Of a stretch of DNA of 26,547 nucleotides, positions 6,849 through 12,898 are shown one piece after another (position 1 is the stretch's first letter; every line of letters begins with the position of its first letter). A program made the translations under genes and the position numbers. Source of the stretch: a virus; the IMG/VR virus record IMGVR_UViG_3300035670_001097, positions 1 to 26,547 of that record. One strand, 5' to 3'. The notes beneath the pieces were generated by a model. It saw only the letters and a list, made by a program, of their open reading frames with translations. It ran no database searches and had not been told where the DNA came from.

Positions 6849-8304
6849 GAATCAATTCCTGCTCGTCAACCTGCCCGGGCTTACCGTCGCCATCCTCCCC
6901 GTGGCATCCCCGGTTCATGTACGCATCCAGATTGGGTTGATTGTTTTTGTCATACTCATCCCACCAGTCATTGACCGTCTCGAACCTGAAATACCGCTTC
7001 AACATCACAACCGGAATCGCACCCAGCTTCCCGTTCTGGTGCTTCTGCACATCGAACCAACTGGCCCGAACCTTGTCGTTATCCGGGACATTGTAAGCGC
7101 GGTAAACCATGATTACCTTGGAAGCGTCTTGCTCGATGTACCCGCTCCCGCGCAAATCGCGCAGCGTCGGGGGCTTTTCCTTTTTGTCCTCCGGACGACT
7201 CAACTGGCACAGAATTAACCCGGGCAACTCCAATTCGCCCAGCAGGTTTTTCAAGCCGCCGCTTACCGCGGTCACCCTGGAGTATTCATGCTGATCGACT
7301 TTCGAATCCCCCGTGTTCACCAGTTGCAGATAATCCAACGTCACCAGCTTTATCCCATACCGCCTCTTAAAACTCCGAACCGTGCTGCAGATCCGCCCCA
7401 GGGAAGTCATCCCGTCCTCGAGCCCCATAACCCACATCGGCAACTTCCCAATTTCCTTCCCGGCATTTTCCAGCGCGGCGAGCTGGTTTTGTTTGGCAAA
7501 CCCGGCTTTCGCCTTGGAAATGGATACCCCGGCCATCCTCCCTTGCATCCTCATCAACAAATCGGTCTTGTTCATATCCAGGCAAATTCGCAGCACGGGG
7601 ATACCAGCGAAAGCGTTATACTCAGCTATCATATCCTCCACGATAGTCTTTCCCTCGCTTGGCCGCCCCGCCGCGATGGTAATCCCCTTTTCCAACCCGA
7701 TGATGATTTCATTCAGTTTTTGCCACGGCGTGCTCGCATCGCAAATCGGCGCACCCTTCTCCTTGGCCTGTCTAAACGACTCGACATTGCTCAAACAAAT
7801 ATCCGCGTTGCTACGAACCTCGAAAACTGACTCCGCCAAATCGTAGAACGTTTCCGGAGCCGACTTCAAAAGCTTTTCCCCGTCGCCGGATTTTTCAAAG
7901 CCCTCCTCAACCAACCTCCGCGCCCCGGTAATAACCTGACGCAGCAACCACCGATTGCGCACCATCTCCAGGTAATAACCCGCATGCACGGAGGTGGGCG
8001 CCGCGTCCATCGCGTCCTGCAGAAACTTATCCCAATCCGAATAAGCACCGTCAGACTTCGAAATCCAATCCCCGATGGTCAACAGGTCAATCGGCTTTCC
8101 GGCGGCGTGCATCTCCACCGCCGCCTTAAACGCCATGCCGGTACGCGGCATATAGAACGCCGAGTGATCGATCTTGAAATGCTTCTCCGCCATATCCAGC
8201 ACCCGGTCCGAATCAAGCACCACACATCCAATCACCGCCATCTCAGCCTCCTCGGAAAATGGAGGTTGCCGATCCGAGGGCGCGCTGTATTTTTTTTCAG
8301 TCAT
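6826..8304 (-). CDS. Replicative DNA helicase, DnaB type
   Basis: About 492 residues. N-terminal DnaB domain (EEAEMAVIGCVVLDSDRVLD and following, roughly residues 15-115), a linker, then the RecA-like ATPase domain. Walker A is GRPSEGKT (about 213-220), Walker B is LVTLDYLQLVN, followed by QLSRP and LRDLRGSGYIEQDA, all DnaB signatures. It unwinds DNA as a hexameric ring at the phage replication fork. I chose the ATG at 8304, which overlaps the stop of the upstream initiator gene; a longer frame begins at 8349. Directly downstream of the initiator gene, which probably loads it. Confidence 0.9.
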   Translation of the reverse strand: MTEKKYSAPSDRQPPFSEEAEMAVIGCVVLDSDRVLDMAEKHFKIDHSAFYMPRTGMAFKAAVEMHAAGKPIDLLTIGDWISKSDGAYSDWDKFLQDAMDAAPTSVHAGYYLEMVRNRWLLRQVITGARRLVEEGFEKSGDGEKLLKSAPETFYDLAESVFEVRSNADICLSNVESFRQAKEKGAPICDASTPWQKLNEIIIGLEKGITIAAGRPSEGKTIVEDMIAEYNAFAGIPVLRICLDMNKTDLLMRMQGRMAGVSISKAKAGFAKQNQLAALENAGKEIGKLPMWVMGLEDGMTSLGRICSTVRSFKRRYGIKLVTLDYLQLVNTGDSKVDQHEYSRVTAVSGGLKNLLGELELPGLILCQLSRPEDKKEKPPTLRDLRGSGYIEQDASKVIMVYRAYNVPDNDKVRASWFDVQKHQNGKLGAIPVVMLKRYFRFETVNDWWDEYDKNNQPNLDAYMNRGCHGEDGDGKPGQVDEQELIHEFHGHT

Positions 8305-9061
8305 TTTCAAGCCCCGCAAATCTCCTGGGTCGGTACTCCTCCTGTTCATCGCTACTCGACTTCAGCGCGTCCACCTCCGCACGACTCATCCAGGAATACC
8401 ACGTCCGGCCTGGCTCTTTTTCAGCGTTCAGGTTGCAGCCATACTTGTCGGCGAATTTTTTTGCCTCGGCGTTTGCATCGGCCTTGGGAAACGCTCTGAT
8501 CGCCCGGATGAACGCCTCAAACGACATGTGCCGAACCGGGGCGGAATCCTGGATGGCCTCCCACCCTTCTTTCCATTTTCCGGGATCAACCTCCTCAGTC
8601 GAGAGAGAGCCCTCTCCCTCTGGCTTTGGTTCTGGCTCTGGCTCTGGCTCTGGCTGACGCGACTCGGAATTTATTTTTGGCTTTCCAGTCGCGACAAGTC
8701 GCGACTTTGTTCCTCGTCTTGGTTTGTCTCCATTCCAATATAGCAACCCTTTGTCATTCAAATACTTATCAACAGCATCATCCGAATGCTCAGACCAACC
8801 GTGAATAACAAGTCGCGACTTGTCGTTTTTTTCGAGCCATCCAGTCGCGACAAATGCTTGTATAAGTCGCGACTGGTCTTCTCTCCAATCGAGGCGATTA
8901 GCTATTACAGAATCAGACCATTTCCCAATATCTCCAATAGGTGCATATCTGGCAGTAAAATGCCAAAGCATTTCAAGCAGGCCAACCGCTTGGTGAATAG
9001 GGATGTCAAGGGCGCTTGCCAGGGCAAGCATTTTTGGGTGATCCGGTGTTCCTCTTTTCAT
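8297..9061 (-). CDS. Phage replication initiator / helicase-loader-like protein
   Basis: 254 residues from the ATG at 9061, which has GGAGG five bases upstream and overlaps the preceding TAA. The N-terminus (MKRGTPDHPKMLALASALD through about residue 100) resembles the winged-helix domain of phage replication proteins that bind the origin. A linker of repeated Glu-Pro (about residues 135-150, from a 6-bp DNA repeat) leads to a C-terminal helical part (SFEAFIRAIRAFPKADANAE..., WYSWM) that may bind the helicase. It is followed immediately by the DnaB helicase gene, the same order as O-P in lambda-like phages. The coding sequence contains clustered GTCGCGAC palindromes that may be the origin. Function is inferred from context and fold impression. 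Confidence 0.65.
   Translation of the reverse strand: MKRGTPDHPKMLALASALDIPIHQAVGLLEMLWHFTARYAPIGDIGKWSDSVIANRLDWREDQSRLIQAFVATGWLEKNDKSRLVIHGWSEHSDDAVDKYLNDKGLLYWNGDKPRRGTKSRLVATGKPKINSESRQPEPEPEPEPKPEGEGSLSTEEVDPGKWKEGWEAIQDSAPVRHMSFEAFIRAIRAFPKADANAEAKKFADKYGCNLNAEKEPGRTWYSWMSRAEVDALKSSSDEQEEYRPRRFAGLEND
8628..8654. repeat. 6-bp tandem repeat (GGCTCT) encoding a Glu-Pro linker
   Basis: Repeated GGCTCT units on the plus strand give alternating Glu-Pro in the initiator protein. It separates the putative DNA-binding and helicase-contact parts. Confidence 0.7.
8687..8874. other. Candidate replication origin: five GTCGCGAC iterons inside the initiator gene
   Basis: The 8-bp palindrome GTCGCGAC, mostly as AGTCGCGACT or AGTCGCGACA, occurs at 8687-8696, 8697-8706, 8811-8820, 8843-8852 and 8865-8874; a degenerate copy is near 8655. 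Start-to-start distances are 10, 114, 32 and 22, close to whole helical turns. The copies fall in two reading frames (encoding Ser-Arg-Leu or Val-Ala-Thr), so they are conserved as DNA rather than as peptide. A/T-rich stretches lie between and beside them. Lambda-like phages keep their origin iterons within the initiator gene in the same way. Confidence 0.55.
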
Positions 9062-9507
9062 TACCACCTCCCCCTTGCGCGCGGGCAGGCACCCACCAGG
9101 CGGTAAATCCCGCCGCGTCCGACCGTGGCCTTGAACGGCGCCATGCCGGCCCGGAAGTTTTTTGAAGTCCGAACCGCCACCCTGACTTTCCGACCGTCTT
9201 GGGTAACCGCCTCGATCAGCTTCGGATTCCGTCCAAACGCCCTGGAGAACGAAAGCTCCTCCACCGACCCCTCAGCCATCGCGGCCATGATGGAACTGAA
9301 AGAAACGGGCATGCCGATTTTTTTTATGACCTCCTGTACCCCTTCATCAGAGTACCGAATCTCACGCTGAACGATGTCCCAATGCGTCCCCTTGTCGATA
9401 CCCATACCATCGCCACCCTGGCGCAACCGCGTAATTTCAGCCCTATCCACGCCTATTTTTTCGGCAATACGAGCTTCGCTCCATTTGAACACTGATTTTT
9501 CATCCAT
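9061..9507 (-). CDS. HTH-containing early phage protein
   Basis: 148 residues. The N-terminus has a helix-turn-helix-like segment (WSEARIAEKIGVDRAEITRL, about residues 9-28), followed by an unrecognised C-terminal part (TQDGRKVRVAVRTSKNF). A strong RBS, AAAGGAGG, lies five bases before the ATG. It is the first gene of the leftward replication operon and its stop overlaps the initiator start. A regulator or a partner in replication initiation would both fit. Confidence 0.55.
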   Translation of the reverse strand: MDEKSVFKWSEARIAEKIGVDRAEITRLRQGGDGMGIDKGTHWDIVQREIRYSDEGVQEVIKKIGMPVSFSSIMAAMAEGSVEELSFSRAFGRNPKLIEAVTQDGRKVRVAVRTSKNFRAGMAPFKATVGRGGIYRLVGACPRARGRW

Positions 9508-9663
9508 GAGAACCTCCTTTGTATGAAATTTTCTGAGAGCAGACCCGATAGGTGGAGCGACGGCCCGCCGCGCACAAGACCCCCCCCGCCCCCCCTCGCG
9601 CGCGTCCGCTCCGGTCCGCGCGCCGCGCTCCAGGGTCCGAAATCAACGCTGTCTTGGGCCGCG

Positions 9664-9704
9664 GATTGCGTCCCGATTGCGTCCCGATTGCGTCCCGATT
9701 GCGT
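9664..9704. repeat. 11-bp tandem repeat GATTGCGTCCC
   Basis: Three full copies (9664-9674, 9675-9685, 9686-9696) and eight bases of a fourth. The 11-bp period puts each copy on the same face of the DNA helix, as in iterons or clustered operators. Confidence 0.8.
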
Positions 9705-9740
9705 ATTGACGAAATGCCCAGCGATAACCCCGGCAACGGT

Positions 9741-9780
9741 CCGCAAACCGCATAAACAAACCCGCAAAGAGTACCGCAAA
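9741..9780. repeat. CCGCAAA motif cluster with an AAAGAGTACCGCAAA copy
   Basis: CCGCAAA occurs at 9741, 9762 and 9774. The 15-mer at 9766-9780 differs by one base from two exact AAAAAGTACCGCAAA copies flanking attP (12239-12253 and 12503-12517). Confidence 0.55.
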
Positions 9781-9799
9781 ACACAATAAACCCGCGAAA

Positions 9800-10513
9800 T
9801 CATGGCAAAACCTCACCAGAAACAAGGGATGCAGAATCGTTTGCGTCGCCCGCGGGCGGGCCCTCGAGGTGGGCGCCGGGCTCCTGGCCGGCCGGGCCCA
9901 GGTCGCCGCCGTCCGCCTGCAGGTCCGGGCCCGGGGCCCCTTTTGCGGCCGGGGCGCCGCCGTCCAGACTCATCACCGGGCCCGCGGGCAGGTCCCCGGG
10001 CTCCTGGGTCACGTCGGAAACGTCGGCTGTGATGTCCTTAACTTCCCGAAGCCAATCCTCATGCGTCGGTCCGGTGCGCTTGTGGTCGATGATCAATCCA
10101 GCCTCGCCGCGGAGAACCAGATATTTGTCGGTCATGATACCCGCGACGGTCGCCTTGGCGGCGGTTGGTATTTTTGAAACTGTGTCTTCGTCCGACAGGT
10201 CTTCAATGACTCGTTCGAATGCCAGGACGGCGCCGGTGTACGCCAGGCCGGCCGCGGCTTTCTTTTCCTGATCTACTGCGCCGGCTGCGTTTGTTTCTAC
10301 CGCGCGAACAGTATTTACGGATACGTGCAAAACCCGCGCAATCCTGATCCGGGGCATACCCTGGGCGAGCATTGCGATAATAGCCGCGTACCTCTCCGGG
10401 TCGCGGACCTGCAGGCGCTCGCCAGAAAAAACGCCGCGCCCCTGCGAATCCAAAAAAACCCCGTCGGGTATCTCACCCGGGGCGAATAGTTCAGGTTGTT
10501 GGTTGTCTTCCAT
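9800..10513 (-). CDS. HTH protein with disordered C-terminus (regulator or terminase small-subunit-like)
   Basis: 237 residues. A helix-turn-helix lies around residues 41-72 (YAAIIAMLAQGMPRIRIARV, then LHVSVNTVRAVE). Helices follow (LAYTGAVLAFERVIEDLSDE; GIMTDKYLVLRGEAG), then a Pro/Ala/Gly-rich disordered tail of about 80 residues. This plan resembles terminase small subunits, but the gene is far from the large subunit and sits in the control region, so a regulator is equally possible. QPELF at residues 6-10 resembles a beta-clamp-binding motif. An operator copy abuts the ATG directly, in the place of a normal RBS; no other RBS is evident, so a bound repressor or an unusual start is likely. 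Confidence 0.6.
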   Translation of the reverse strand: MEDNQQPELFAPGEIPDGVFLDSQGRGVFSGERLQVRDPERYAAIIAMLAQGMPRIRIARVLHVSVNTVRAVETNAAGAVDQEKKAAAGLAYTGAVLAFERVIEDLSDEDTVSKIPTAAKATVAGIMTDKYLVLRGEAGLIIDHKRTGPTHEDWLREVKDITADVSDVTQEPGDLPAGPVMSLDGGAPAAKGAPGPDLQADGGDLGPAGQEPGAHLEGPPAGDANDSASLVSGEVLP

Positions 10514-10526
10514 GGTGTATTACACC
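10514..10526. promoter_or_regulatory. Palindromic operator copy 2 (abuts the 10513 start)
   Basis: GGTGTATTACACC ends at the base next to the ATG of the leftward HTH gene, so it occupies the RBS position. Binding there would block translation-region transcription or elongation. Confidence 0.75.
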
Positions 10527-10539
10527 CGGCACAAAAAAT

Positions 10540-10713
10540 TTAATCCGCCGCCCGGCGCTGCAGGCGATCGATTGAGCTTACGGGCACGCGGACGCACCGC
10601 GGGCCCAGGCGGACCACTCCGAGCCGTCCGGCCCGGATCCACCGTTCGACCTGGCGGACCGACACCGACAACAGGTCCGCGGTGGCCGCCTTGGTTAAAA
10701 GCCGCGCCGTCAT
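10540..10713 (-). CDS. Excisionase-like small HTH protein
   Basis: 57 residues. It has the AlpA/excisionase HTH_17 layout: LLTKAATADLLSVSVRQVE as the HTH, then RWIRAGRLGVVRLGPRCVRV as the wing with RVPVSSIDRL at the end. Such proteins bind near attP and direct the integrase toward excision, or act as regulators. The ATG at 10711-10713 overlaps the end of the upstream RHH gene by four bases, so translation is probably coupled. An alternative frame (10520-10747) is longer but has no domain. It lies between the RHH genes and the HTH gene, downstream of the integrase, with an operator copy 21 bases upstream of its start. Confidence 0.75.
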   Translation of the reverse strand: MTARLLTKAATADLLSVSVRQVERWIRAGRLGVVRLGPRCVRVPVSSIDRLQRRAAD

Positions 10714-10892
10714 CGCGCAGCCGCCTTGCTTTCAAGGTGTAATACACCTTCTAAAATAAGACTCTCAACCTGATTGCTCAGGGTCCGGTTGTTTTGGGCG
10801 GCCAACTCCTCGAGCCTTGCCCGCAGCTCAGGCGCGACGAGTACGGAAACGTGTCGCTTTATCCGTCTCTTTTTTACACTCCCTGATTGCAT
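10710..10892 (-). CDS. Ribbon-helix-helix (Arc-like) DNA-binding protein 1
   Basis: 60 residues. The RHH fold is clear: beta strand RHVSVLVAP, helix ELRARLEELAAQNN, then helix TLSNQVESLILEGV. RHH proteins bind palindromic DNA as paired dimers and often repress their own genes. The start at 10892 lies 65 bases inside the preceding RHH gene in another frame, with GGGAG about ten bases upstream. The operator copy at 10734-10750 lies within its 3' end and encodes Gly-Val-Leu-His-Leu. It is a leading candidate reader of the GGTGTANTACACC sites. Confidence 0.8.
   Translation of the reverse strand: MQSGSVKKRRIKRHVSVLVAPELRARLEELAAQNNRTLSNQVESLILEGVLHLESKAAAR
10734..10750. promoter_or_regulatory. 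Palindromic operator copy 3 (in front of the excisionase-like gene)
   Basis: AAGGTGTAATACACCTT is a 17-bp perfect palindrome around one base. It lies in the RHH1 coding region, 21 bases upstream of the excisionase-like start. Confidence 0.8.
10741..10768 (-). promoter_or_regulatory. Possible promoter for the excisionase-like gene, overlapped by operator 3
   Basis: Minus strand TTGAGA (10763-10768), 16-base spacer, TGTATT (10741-10746). The -10-like hexamer lies in the operator. Confidence 0.4.
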
Positions 10893-11025
10893 GCTCTACG
10901 CACTCCCTGATTATATCCGTTTTCGTTTTTCCGGTTGAGCTTGCCAGCTTTTCAAGCCGCTTGCTCAAATCCTCATCAATCCAAGCACTCAACAACACCA
11001 ACCCAGCCTTGCGCTTGTTTGGCAT
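10828..11025 (-). CDS. Ribbon-helix-helix (Arc-like) DNA-binding protein 2
   Basis: 65 residues from the ATG at 11023-11025, chosen because GGAGG is five bases upstream; a TTG at 11037 in the same frame lacks support. RHH layout: strand LVLLSAWI, helix DEDLSKRLEKLASSTG, helix TKTDIIRECVEHAI, then a basic tail. It is the first gene of the leftward control operon, under a strong promoter whose spacer contains the longest operator copy, so autoregulation is likely. It overlaps RHH1 by 65 bases. Confidence 0.8.
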   Translation of the reverse strand: MPNKRKAGLVLLSAWIDEDLSKRLEKLASSTGKTKTDIIRECVEHAIRECKKETDKATRFRTRRA

Positions 11026-11036
11026 TTCAACCTCCA

Positions 11037-11065
11037 ATCTAACACGGTGTAATACACCGTGTCAA
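11037..11065 (-). promoter_or_regulatory. Strong sigma-70 promoter of the RHH operon
   Basis: Minus strand TTGACA (11060-11065), exactly 17 bases, TTAGAT (11037-11042). It lies just downstream of the integrase stop. The palindrome fills the spacer, so occupancy would exclude RNA polymerase. Confidence 0.8.
11042..11062. promoter_or_regulatory. Palindromic operator copy 4 (longest, 21 bp)
   Basis: A perfect 21-bp palindrome around one base, with the core GGTGTAATACACC extended by ACAC on the left and GTGT on the right. It lies between the -35 and -10 elements of the RHH promoter and is the best candidate for the primary operator. Confidence 0.85.
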
Positions 11066-11079
11066 CCATCAAAAAAAAA

Positions 11080-12177
11080 TTAAATATCCAACGGCTCCGG
11101 CGCTTCCGCCAGGTCGGCGTAATACTGACAGGTAACAGCCGCGGACCGATGCCGGAGCCAGCGCTGAGCCACCGCAACGCCGTACTTCGTGAACCAGGCC
11201 GCGCCCGCCAACTTGCGCAATTCGTGAACCGTGGAGGGCCCGGACCAGCCAAGGCCACGCATCCACGCCGAAAAATCACGCGTCACCCGGTCATATCGCG
11301 CGGTTTTGCTGGCGCCCACCACAAAAAAAACACGGTCCCCCAGGGCCCGCACCAGAGCGGCGCCCACCGTGCGGGAAACGGGAATGGTCCCCTCGCTATC
11401 TTTTTTAGGTCTGAAACCCTCCTCCGGCCGGGTACAAACCCGCAACGCGTAGCGATCGCCGACCGGCTCGATCCAGCCGCGGCGGCACCCCGCGATTTCG
11501 CCGGCCCGCAGGCCAACGTCAAAGGCGAGCGAAAAAATACAGTACATATCCGGGCAGGTATCCGCCAGAGCCCGGCCGGCCTCGACCGTGCGAGCCACCA
11601 GGCCGGCATCCGGGTAAACCCAGCGCTTACGCGGCGCCGTGCAGGGCGTACGCCGCAAAAATTCCGATAAATCAGGCAATTCTAATCCAGCCTCTTTATA
11701 TGCATCGATCGCCCACCGTGAAAAAATACTGCGCGCCTTGGTTGCGGCGCTTTGGACGGATCGCCGCCTTGATGCGTCATCGCTGGGCCCCACTCCGGCA
11801 AGCGCCCGCTCAGCGTATCGCGTCAGCACGGCGCCGCGCAGCTCCGCCGCGCTCGATTCCGGGCCCAGCCCGGACGCGTCCAACACGCGCAACAAAGCCG
11901 CGGTGTTAGCCTGTATGGTTGACTCAACCAGCCCGCGGAGCGCCGCGGCCCGGGCATACTCGCTCAGTATCTCCTCGATTTTTGAGGCGGAACGGCGCAG
12001 GCTGACCGCATCCAAAACCCGGCGCCGGTCTGTTTCGCTCGCCTCGCGCAGCGACCTTTTCAACGCCACCTCAAAACGGCGCGCTTCGCGTTCGTCCCCC
12101 GTTCGGGTCGATCTGGATACGCGTCGCCCTTGCATCCGCACAACCGCATGATACACATTTCCTCGTTTTTCCAACAT
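11080..12177 (-). CDS. int: Tyrosine-recombinase integrase
   Basis: 365 residues, normal for phage integrases. N-terminal arm-binding part (NVYHAVVRMQGRRVSRSTRT), core-binding SAM-like domain (about 60-185), catalytic domain to the end. Catalytic residues: Arg224 in DVGLRAGEI, a lysine in RPKKDSEGTIPV, His318 and Arg321 in VHELRK, His343 in WLRHRS, and the nucleophile Tyr352 (TCQYYADL). It joins attP to the host tRNA-Leu gene. The RBS AGGGAG lies five bases before the ATG. attP lies about 135 bases upstream of its start. Transcription comes from a good promoter with an operator copy at the start point, so integration is probably repressed with the other control genes. Confidence 0.92.
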   Translation of the reverse strand: MLEKRGNVYHAVVRMQGRRVSRSTRTGDEREARRFEVALKRSLREASETDRRRVLDAVSLRRSASKIEEILSEYARAAALRGLVESTIQANTAALLRVLDASGLGPESSAAELRGAVLTRYAERALAGVGPSDDASRRRSVQSAATKARSIFSRWAIDAYKEAGLELPDLSEFLRRTPCTAPRKRWVYPDAGLVARTVEAGRALADTCPDMYCIFSLAFDVGLRAGEIAGCRRGWIEPVGDRYALRVCTRPEEGFRPKKDSEGTIPVSRTVGAALVRALGDRVFFVVGASKTARYDRVTRDFSAWMRGLGWSGPSTVHELRKLAGAAWFTKYGVAVAQRWLRHRSAAVTCQYYADLAEAPEPLDI

Positions 12178-12189
12178 AGAATCTCCCTT

Positions 12190-12202
12190 GGTGTACTACA
12201 CC
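12190..12202. promoter_or_regulatory. Palindromic operator copy 5 (integrase promoter)
   Basis: GGTGTACTACACC differs from the others only at the central base. It begins three bases downstream of the -10 element of the integrase promoter, at the expected transcription start. Confidence 0.75.
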
Positions 12203-12205
12203 TGA

Positions 12206-12234
12206 AGCATAAGGCCGGCATTTCGAGCCGTCAA
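12206..12234 (-). promoter_or_regulatory. Integrase promoter
   Basis: Minus strand TTGACG (12229-12234), 17-base spacer, TATGCT (12206-12211), close to the sigma-70 consensus. Leads into the integrase gene at 12177. Confidence 0.75.
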
Positions 12235-12238
12235 CCGT

Positions 12239-12253
12239 AAAAAGTACCGCAAA
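12239..12253 (+). other. Possible integrase arm-type site, left of the attP core
   Basis: AAAAAGTACCGCAAA, repeated exactly at 12503-12517 in the same orientation on the other side of the core, as expected for P and P' arm sites. Confidence 0.5.
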
Positions 12254-12311
12254 TTTAACACGTAATCACAAGGCGTTGAGCAAGAAACACCTAGTGTTAA
12301 AAACCGCACCT

Positions 12312-12363
12312 CTTAAAATCCCTCGACCGCAAGGTCATGCGGGTTCAACTCCCGCCCCGGGCA
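12312..12363 (+). other. attP: attP core: 3' part of a tRNA-Leu(UAA)
   Basis: 52 bases equal to a tRNA from the anticodon loop (CTTAAAA, anticodon TAA) to the discriminator base. A long variable arm (GACC, loop GCAA, GGTC) marks a class II tRNA. The T arm has a GCGGG/CCCGC stem with loop TTCAACT. Then comes acceptor strand CCCGGGC and A. The 5' half is absent: the bases before the loop do not pair with TCCCT. No CCA follows. On integration this segment would restore the host tRNA gene. Phage genes on both sides show this is attP in a free genome. Confidence 0.85.
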
Positions 12364-12396
12364 TTTCCAAAAAATAACAGAAAATCGATTATAAAA

Positions 12397-12432
12397 CGCT
12401 GGCTATAAACTGTTTGCAAACATTAGCCAGCG
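12397..12432 (-). terminator. Inverted repeat, possible leftward terminator or att-arm structure
   Basis: CGCTGGCTA (12397-12405) pairs with TAGCCAGCG (12424-12432); the loop holds a second palindrome, GTTTGCAAAC (12412-12421). On the minus strand the stem is followed by TTTTAT, so it could end leftward transcription before the integrase. The large loop makes this uncertain. Confidence 0.35.
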
Positions 12433-12452
12433 AATCATATGCGGCAGTTAAT

Positions 12453-12517
12453 GCGACAATGAGCGACAGTGCAAGACAGTAATCGACGCAAAGATTGACC
12501 GCAAAAAGTACCGCAAA
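12453..12517 (+). other. Right attP arm: direct repeats including a second arm-type site
   Basis: GCGACAATGA, GCGACAGTGC and AAGACAGTAA are 10-bp spaced related motifs (12453-12482). They are followed by three ACGCAAA/CCGCAAA motifs at 12-13 bp spacing ending in AAAAAGTACCGCAAA (12503-12517). This clustering suits integrase, Xis or host-factor binding. Confidence 0.45.
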
Positions 12518-12519
12518 AA

Positions 12520-12858
12520 TCACGGGGCGCCGCTTCGGTTGTACTCTTGTACTATCGGCTCCGGGTCGGGTTTGTCGGTGATCTCCTCCCAGCCCTCCAG
12601 GCGCGCTAGGCCAGTTTCCGAAAACTTTGTCCGGAAACTCCTGATCTTGTAAACCCACACGCGGCCGGTTGCCGTGTCCATCCTGAACACGCGAGGTTCG
12701 CGCGCAATCGCGTCCACCCCGTAAACCGTCACCTCACCTTGAAACAGTGTCCACCGCCCCACCGCGGGCGCTGCATTGTCCGGCCCCGGCTGCACCGGGA
12801 GCCGCGGCGCCGGGACCGTTCCAAGCGCCGCAACCATGCAAATAATTGCCGTTTTCAT
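12520..12858 (-). CDS. Small secreted protein beside attP, possible lysogenic-conversion gene
   Basis: 112 residues. The N-terminus MKTAIICMVAALGTVPAP is a typical Sec signal (Lys3, hydrophobic core, small residues near 15-17); the cysteine is not in a lipobox, so a soluble periplasmic or exported product is likely. The mature part contains FRMDTATGRVWVYK, a short beta-type pattern often seen in small exported proteins. No RBS is evident before the ATG. It lies between the late genes and attP, the usual place for genes expressed from a prophage. Function is not known. Confidence 0.6.
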   Translation of the reverse strand: MKTAIICMVAALGTVPAPRLPVQPGPDNAAPAVGRWTLFQGEVTVYGVDAIAREPRVFRMDTATGRVWVYKIRSFRTKFSETGLARLEGWEEITDKPDPEPIVQEYNRSGAP

Positions 12859-12898
12859 GGGTAAAACTTACCACCGAAAAAAAAATAGTCAATACCAC

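Larger units (their letters stand above)
9508..9799. other. Intergenic control region before the replication operon
   Basis: About 290 bases without a convincing gene. It holds the RBS for the 9507 gene, a very G/C-rich stretch with long C runs (about 9579-9595), an 11-bp tandem repeat (9664-9704) and a cluster of CCGCAAA motifs (9741-9780). I see no clear sigma-70 promoter on the minus strand. Confidence 0.6.

Noticed and set aside
8687-8874. CRISPR-like array
   Set aside because: Repeats are 8-10 bp palindromes with spacers of 0 to about 104 bases, and they lie inside a gene.
10520-10747. 75-codon minus-strand frame overlapping the excisionase-like gene
   Set aside because: Pro/Gly/Arg-rich without domain; the shorter frame at 10540-10713 gives a clear HTH protein.
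12312-12363. Functional tRNA-Leu gene
   Set aside because: Only the 3' part is present; the acceptor 5' strand, D arm and 5' anticodon stem are missing.
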